NCBI GenBank assembly: GCA_017451695.1
Contig: JAFTNW010000023.1
Span: 29,292-93,291 of the forward strand
DNA: 64,000 bases
Direction of reading: 5' to 3'
Source: Bacteroidaceae bacterium
GTDB lineage: Bacteria; Bacteroidota; Bacteroidia; Bacteroidales; Bacteroidaceae
Shown here: in pieces, positions 59,860 to 64,000 of the stretch
How the letters are laid out: every line of letters begins with the position of its first letter
Position numbering within the stretch: the stretch's first letter is position 1
Notes under the pieces: generated by a model
What the model was told of the DNA's origin: nothing
The model's database searches: none
Seen by the model: the letters and a program-made list of their open reading frames with translations, nothing else
Translations under genes and position numbers: made by a program

Positions 59860-60999
59860 ATGAATAAAAAAGTTTTTGTATCGGGATGCTATGACATGTT
59901 ACACTCGGGGCATGTAGCCTTTTTCAAGGAGGCATCCCAATATGGTGATTTATATGTGGGGATAGGTTCGGACAGCACAATTCAGGACTTAAAGAACCGT
60001 AAGACCATTAACACACAGGAAGAACGTCTATACATGGTAAAGGCTATTCGCTATGTAAAGGATGCGTTTGTTAATTCAGGCAGCGGTATCATGGATTTTG
60101 CCGAAGACGTAAAAGCTTTGAAGCCCGATATATTCTTTGTAAACACTGATGGATATACCCCTGAAAAGAAACGCTTCTGCGAAGAAAATGGTATTGAGTT
60201 AAAGGTGAGCACACGCATACCCGAAGCCGGGTTGCCAACACGCTCCACAACCGCCCTGCGCCAGGAGTGTAAAATTCCCTATCGCATTGATCTTGCTGGC
60301 GGATGGCTCGACCAGCCATATGTAAACAAATATGCCGAAGGACCGGTGCTGACAATAAACATTGAGCCCGACTACGATTTCAACAACCGAAGCGGCATGA
60401 GCACATCCTCGCGTAAAGCAGCTATTGAGATGTGGCACATAGACATACCCAAAGGCGACCGCGAAGTGCTTGCAAAAGAGCTCTTTTGCTATGAGAACCC
60501 TCCCGGCTCGCCATACATCAGTGGCTCGCAGGATGCCATAGGCGTGGTAATGCCCGGTCTTAACCGCCTGAACTACAAGGACGAGAAATATTGGCCAAGC
60601 GAAATCAAGAGCGTTAAGGACAACGATATTCTCAGTTTTATAGAGAAAAGCATCTGGCTCATTCCACTGTCGCCACGCAAAGGCGATTACGATGTACTTG
60701 CCAACACAAAGATTGACAAGGAGGGAGCAGAAAGGCTTGCCAAAGCAGCCAACGATTGCTGGCATGCGATAAACAACAAGGATATCGATGCATGGGGAAA
60801 GGCTACAACCGAATCGTTCCGTGCACAAATTGCAATGTTTCCCAATATGGCACCCGACTATGTGATGGAGACAATAAACGAGTATATAAACGATGTTAAG
60901 GGTATCAAAATAACAGGTGCCGGCGGCGGTGGTTATTTGGTTATAATCAACGATGAACCCATTAAAGATGCGTTGCAAATAAGAATACGTCGTAACTAA
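59860..60999 (+). CDS. Cytidylyltransferase-GHMP-kinase-like fusion protein
   Basis: A 379-aa cytoplasmic protein of two parts. Residues 1-135 are a nucleotidyltransferase of the cytidylyltransferase superfamily: GCYDMLHSGH (9-18, HxGH at 15-18) and the RSTTAL segment (128-133) in the place of the ISTTxL-type motif. Residues 140-379 resemble a GHMP sugar kinase: RIDLAGGWLD (142-151), SGMSTSS (178-184), SGSQDAIGVV (221-230) and ITGAGGGG (351-358). The stretch between the first two kinase motifs is only about 25 residues, far shorter than in heptose or fucose kinases. A sugar-phosphate activating role in surface glycan synthesis is likely but unproven. Confidence 0.8.
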   Translation: MNKKVFVSGCYDMLHSGHVAFFKEASQYGDLYVGIGSDSTIQDLKNRKTINTQEERLYMVKAIRYVKDAFVNSGSGIMDFAEDVKALKPDIFFVNTDGYTPEKKRFCEENGIELKVSTRIPEAGLPTRSTTALRQECKIPYRIDLAGGWLDQPYVNKYAEGPVLTINIEPDYDFNNRSGMSTSSRKAAIEMWHIDIPKGDREVLAKELFCYENPPGSPYISGSQDAIGVVMPGLNRLNYKDEKYWPSEIKSVKDNDILSFIEKSIWLIPLSPRKGDYDVLANTKIDKEGAERLAKAANDCWHAINNKDIDAWGKATTESFRAQIAMFPNMAPDYVMETINEYINDVKGIKITGAGGGGYLVIINDEPIKDALQIRIRRN

Positions 61000-61007
61000 A
61001 ACAAAAA

Positions 61008-61035
61008 GAGGGTGTGCCGTAAGCAGCGCACCCTC
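61008..61035 (+). other. Intercistronic hairpin
   Basis: GAGGGTGTGC and GCGCACCCTC form a 10-bp stem with one G-U pair and an 8-base loop between the fusion gene and the next gene. No T run follows, so it is more likely an mRNA stability or partial-termination element. Confidence 0.5.
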
Positions 61036-61052
61036 TACGATTATAAGATATA

Positions 61053-62156
61053 ATGCAACATTCGGATGTAACTGAAATGTTTTTTGAACTCATACGCTTG
61101 GGCATAGGTACAAGCAATGAGTTTGCATTCTCCCCTACCGCGCAGGAGTGGGAGCAAATTTTTGAATTATCACAAAAGCAGACACTTATTGGTATAGCAT
61201 TCGCGGGTATCGAGAAACTCAGTGCAGAGAAGCTCCCGCCAAAAAGCCTGTTACTCATGTGGCATAATTATTGCCAACGGATAAAGCAGCAAAATGAGAA
61301 ACTTAATATCATTGCGGCGAGAGTGAGCGCAAAGTTCAAAGAGGAGGGATTCCGCAGCACCATATTAAAGGGACAAGGAATTGCACTGCTGTATGACAAC
61401 CCCACTCTGCGCACACCCGGAGATATCGATATATGGCTCGAAGGCGGCCGAGATAAAATCCTCGCCTACGTCAAACGCCATCTGCCCAATTGCAGGCCGG
61501 TATATCACCATGTTGATTTTATTGAGATAGGTAAAGTGGGAATAGAGATACATTTCACACCAACATGGATGAACTGCTATTTTACAAACAAAAGATTGCA
61601 ACGATACTTCGACGAAGAGAGTGAACGACAATTCACCAACAAAACCACTATGGGCAACGAGGGCGGAGAGGTGAATGTCCCCACATCCGCCTTTAACCGC
61701 GTATATATTCTGTTGCACATATACAGACATCTGTTTCAGGAAGGAATAGGCTTGCGACAATTGCTCGATTACCATTATGTGTTGAAACAAGGATTCACTG
61801 CACAGGAGAAAGAGGCAACATTAAGCGTACTAAAAGATTTGAAGATGCTGCGTTTTGCAGGAGCGGTGATGTATGTTCTAAAAAGAGTCTTCAACACCGG
61901 CGATACATTAATGCTCATCAAGCCACTTGAAAAGGAGGGAGAATTCTTGCTCAACGAGATAATGGTTGCCGGGAATTTTGGCAAATACAGCCCAAGATAC
62001 AAGAATGAGATGAGCAATTCTCTCATAAAACGTGCAATCAGCAAAAGCACTCACCACATGAAATTCCTAAGCAGCTACCCAAGCGAAACACTTTGGGGGC
62101 CGATATTCAGAACATGGCACTATTTTTTCAAAAAGAGACTAAAAAACAAAAAATGA
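61053..62156 (+). CDS. Putative nucleotidyltransferase (NTP_transf_5-like)
   Basis: A 367-aa cytoplasmic protein. STILKGQGIALLYDNPTLRT followed by PGDIDIWLEG (about residues 103-131) is the signature of the uncharacterised nucleotidyltransferase family PF14907, with GDIDIW as the metal-binding Asp pair. GIEIHFTPTW and the His-rich FNRVYILLHIYRHLFQEGIGLRQLLDYH segments are also typical. Members are often found in capsule or glycopeptide clusters. Its stop codon overlaps the Wzi start (ATGA), so the genes are co-translated. Confidence 0.82.
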   Translation: MQHSDVTEMFFELIRLGIGTSNEFAFSPTAQEWEQIFELSQKQTLIGIAFAGIEKLSAEKLPPKSLLLMWHNYCQRIKQQNEKLNIIAARVSAKFKEEGFRSTILKGQGIALLYDNPTLRTPGDIDIWLEGGRDKILAYVKRHLPNCRPVYHHVDFIEIGKVGIEIHFTPTWMNCYFTNKRLQRYFDEESERQFTNKTTMGNEGGEVNVPTSAFNRVYILLHIYRHLFQEGIGLRQLLDYHYVLKQGFTAQEKEATLSVLKDLKMLRFAGAVMYVLKRVFNTGDTLMLIKPLEKEGEFLLNEIMVAGNFGKYSPRYKNEMSNSLIKRAISKSTHHMKFLSSYPSETLWGPIFRTWHYFFKKRLKNKK

Positions 62157-63637
62157 TAAAGAAACTATTTGGCATACTATCGCTTGCGACACTTGTATCC
62201 ACTACCCAGGCGCAAGATATAAAATACCGTGTGGAAACAACGGGTACATACGCAACAGAGGATACCCCACCCACATGGCACCTGTCAAACAGACAAGGAT
62301 TGAGTGGCGACGAGGCAGGGTTTGCATATATGCGTGCAGGGCTTGCCGGGGATTACATACTTAGCAACAAAGGTTTCTCACTTTCATGGGGTGCCGATGT
62401 TGTTGCCGGCGAAGGATTGACATCGGCTGTATTTATACAGCAGGCCTATGCCGATGTAAGTTGGAAGATGCTTACTTTGTCCATGGGACAGAAAGAGCGC
62501 TGGGGAGAATTAAAGAATCACAGAATTTCAAGCGGCGGCCTTGTTGAGAGCGGCAATGCACGCCCTGTGCCACAAATACGCATTGAGGTACCGGAGTATT
62601 ACGATTTCTTTGGCACCAACGATTGGTTCAAGATCCGTGGACATATTGCATACGGATGGTTTAGCGATGGCGAATGGCAAAAGGATTGGGTAAACGAAGG
62701 GAATGCTCATACCGTGGGGGTACGTTACCACTCAAAAGCTATATTTTTCAAAATAGGTAAAGAAAAGAGACACCCACTGTCATTTGAATGGGGATTACAG
62801 ATGACCGCGCAGTTTGGCGGTACCATTTATAATCATGAGAATGTTAAAGGGGTAAACCATACCAACCCCACCCGATTAACGGACTATTTCAAAGCATTTG
62901 TTCCAAGCAGCGGCGATAAAGAATATACAGGTTTTGACAAAACAAACATTGCCGGCAACCATCTGGGCAGTTGGCATGCTGCAATCAATTGGACACAAGA
63001 AGATTGGAGCCTGCGCACATATTACGAACATCTTTTCGACGACCATTCGCAAATGTTTATGGAGTATGGTTTGTGGACAGAGCAGCTTGTGGGCATTGAA
63101 CTTAGGTTAAAGGATTGCAAATGGATAAAAGGCATTGCCATAGAGTATTTTAACTTGAAAAACCAGAGTGGTCCGGTATATCACGACAAGACCGATAAAA
63201 TACCCGACCAAATAAGTTGCCGCGACAACAACTACAACCACGAGTGGTACAACGGTTGGTTTAACTATGGTATGGTAATGGGCTCTCCGCTTGTTACATC
63301 GCCCATATACAACGAGAACAGGATTTTGAATTGCTATAACAATCGTGTGGAGGCTTTTCACATAGGCATTGAGGGCGAGCCCACTGACGAGTTGTCATAC
63401 AGATTGCTATTTACACACTCCAACAATTGGGGAACATACAAAGATCCCTTCACGGAAATAAAGACAAACAATGCCGGGCTTATTGAAATAGCATACAAGC
63501 CTGGCAAGTTTAAGGGTTGGAGTGTGAAAGCATCGTATGCTTTTGACAATGGCGGCCTGCATGGCAATAACTGCCGTAGCGGAATGTTCACTATTTGCAA
63601 AAGCGGAATAATAAACCTGAAAAAGAAGAACAAATGA
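62153..63637 (+). CDS. Wzi-family capsule assembly protein
   Basis: A 494-aa outer-membrane protein. The signal peptide (1-20) ends TTQAQ. Long amphipathic strands with many Trp/Tyr/Gly residues suggest a large beta-barrel, as in Wzi, which holds capsular polysaccharide at the surface. AYADVSWKMLTLSMGQKERWG and GLVESGNARPVPQIRIEVPE are Wzi-like. The start at 62153 overlaps the preceding stop, and its own stop overlaps the next start (ATGA), so the three genes are translationally coupled. Export or attachment of the same glycan is likely. Confidence 0.86.
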   Translation: MIKKLFGILSLATLVSTTQAQDIKYRVETTGTYATEDTPPTWHLSNRQGLSGDEAGFAYMRAGLAGDYILSNKGFSLSWGADVVAGEGLTSAVFIQQAYADVSWKMLTLSMGQKERWGELKNHRISSGGLVESGNARPVPQIRIEVPEYYDFFGTNDWFKIRGHIAYGWFSDGEWQKDWVNEGNAHTVGVRYHSKAIFFKIGKEKRHPLSFEWGLQMTAQFGGTIYNHENVKGVNHTNPTRLTDYFKAFVPSSGDKEYTGFDKTNIAGNHLGSWHAAINWTQEDWSLRTYYEHLFDDHSQMFMEYGLWTEQLVGIELRLKDCKWIKGIAIEYFNLKNQSGPVYHDKTDKIPDQISCRDNNYNHEWYNGWFNYGMVMGSPLVTSPIYNENRILNCYNNRVEAFHIGIEGEPTDELSYRLLFTHSNNWGTYKDPFTEIKTNNAGLIEIAYKPGKFKGWSVKASYAFDNGGLHGNNCRSGMFTICKSGIINLKKKNK

Positions 63638-64000
63638 AAAAGATTATAATATTGATGTTTGCAGCAATGACATTCGTTGCATGCCAAAAAGAGGATGAGA
63701 ACGGCGACTTGGGTGGCTTTTGGAAATTGATGGAGATTGCCGAGGAGGGAGCTACGGAGGCTATCGACACCAAGCACGATAGTCGTTTTTGGGGCATACA
63801 ATTAAATCTGCTTGAGATAAGAATAACAGATAAAGAGAGGCATTACTGCCGTTTTCAGCATGTAGGGGACTCGCTTTTTGTGCAGACGATTGACGACAAC
63901 ACCAATCTGCAAGCGTATGGCATATACAACAACAGCAACGAAAGATATGGTGTCTTGCATTTAAGTAGCAAAAGTATGATTTTGCGTTCGAAATTTGCAA
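63634..64000 (+). CDS. Lipoprotein, cut by the window end
   Basis: Frame open from the ATG at 63634 to the last base; 122 codons are visible. Lipobox TFVAC (Cys near residue 17) is followed by QKEDENGD and then GGFWKLMEIAEEG, a lipocalin-like beginning. The rest is polar with alternating hydrophobic residues (LNLLEIRITD). The start overlaps the Wzi stop codon. It is probably an envelope accessory of the glycan operon; its end and family cannot be seen. Confidence 0.8.
   Translation, partial: MKKIIILMFAAMTFVACQKEDENGDLGGFWKLMEIAEEGATEAIDTKHDSRFWGIQLNLLEIRITDKERHYCRFQHVGDSLFVQTIDDNTNLQAYGIYNNSNERYGVLHLSSKSMILRSKFA

Noticed and set aside
1..64000. tRNA, rRNA, insertion sequence, prophage, toxin-antitoxin or restriction genes
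   Set aside because: No tRNA cloverleaf, rRNA segment, transposase, integrase, phage or restriction protein was recognised in any gap or frame.

Overview
The window is chromosomal DNA from a member of the Bacteroidales (Bacteroidota). Three things point there. The gene content is typical: a Bat aerotolerance operon, type III glutamine synthetase, BspA-like surface protein, Wzi-family capsule protein, large M16 peptidase and MacAB/TolC export genes with Bacteroidales-style lipoproteins. Signal sequences often end in a lipobox followed by acidic or Ser/Asn residues. Promoters carry the Bacteroidota -7 box TAnnTTTG, sometimes with a TTG exactly 19-20 bases upstream, and there is little Shine-Dalgarno signal. 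I cannot fix the genus from sequence alone.

Layout. 1-6.8 kb: an unrecognised protein at the edge, then lepA, ftsY, rimO, a small HU protein and an HU-transmembrane-LysM fusion. 6.9-16.0 kb: the aerotolerance operon moxR, DUF58, a Bat-associated membrane protein, batA, batB, batC, batD, batE and a degenerate PAP2 protein. 16.0-26.1 kb: an intergenic repeat, an editing deacylase, an M16 peptidase, an envelope operon (NlpE-like lipoprotein, DUF4136 lipoprotein, outer-membrane barrel), a degenerate S41 lipoprotein, rpsP, a DUF115-like protein, a TlpA-like thioredoxin and dus. 26.1-29.0 kb: a promoter, a strongly structured and terminated RNA segment, and two paralogous SGNH-hydrolase lipoproteins separated by a 50-base perfect palindrome. 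29.1-39.1 kb: an aminotransferase, a BspA-like protein with a 57-aa partner gene, galE, a yqaE/hypothetical/HD-domain operon, an EamA transporter, a flavin reductase, a DegP/HtrA protease and rnpB. 39.1-47.2 kb: ribE-nitroreductase-GNAT operon, NhaC antiporter and a MacAB-TolC export operon. 47.2-59.7 kb: a 1232-aa MG2-like/Sel1 protein, glutamine synthetase III, nagA, an M3 peptidase, a lipoprotein, dCMP deaminase and a CtpA-like S41 peptidase. 59.8-64.0 kb: a surface-glycan operon (cytidylyltransferase/GHMP fusion, nucleotidyltransferase-like protein, Wzi and a lipoprotein cut by the window edge).

Most is housekeeping and envelope biology. The Bat operon, two proteases, the export pump and the lipoproteins all act at the envelope. 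The most unusual items are: the RNA at 26.16-26.36 kb, which can form two mutually exclusive sets of long helices, one of them an intrinsic terminator; the HU-TM-LysM protein that could tie DNA to the cell wall; the compressed GHMP domain fused to a nucleotidyltransferase; two catalytically degenerate enzymes (PAP2 and S41); and a recurrent TAnnTTCGC variant of the promoter -7 box at nine gene starts. No tRNA, rRNA, CRISPR array, insertion sequence or prophage was found. Several starts were moved downstream because a promoter or a signal peptide shows that the longest reading frame is too long. Two small genes (57 and 53 codons) and one edge-truncated gene were added by direct reading.
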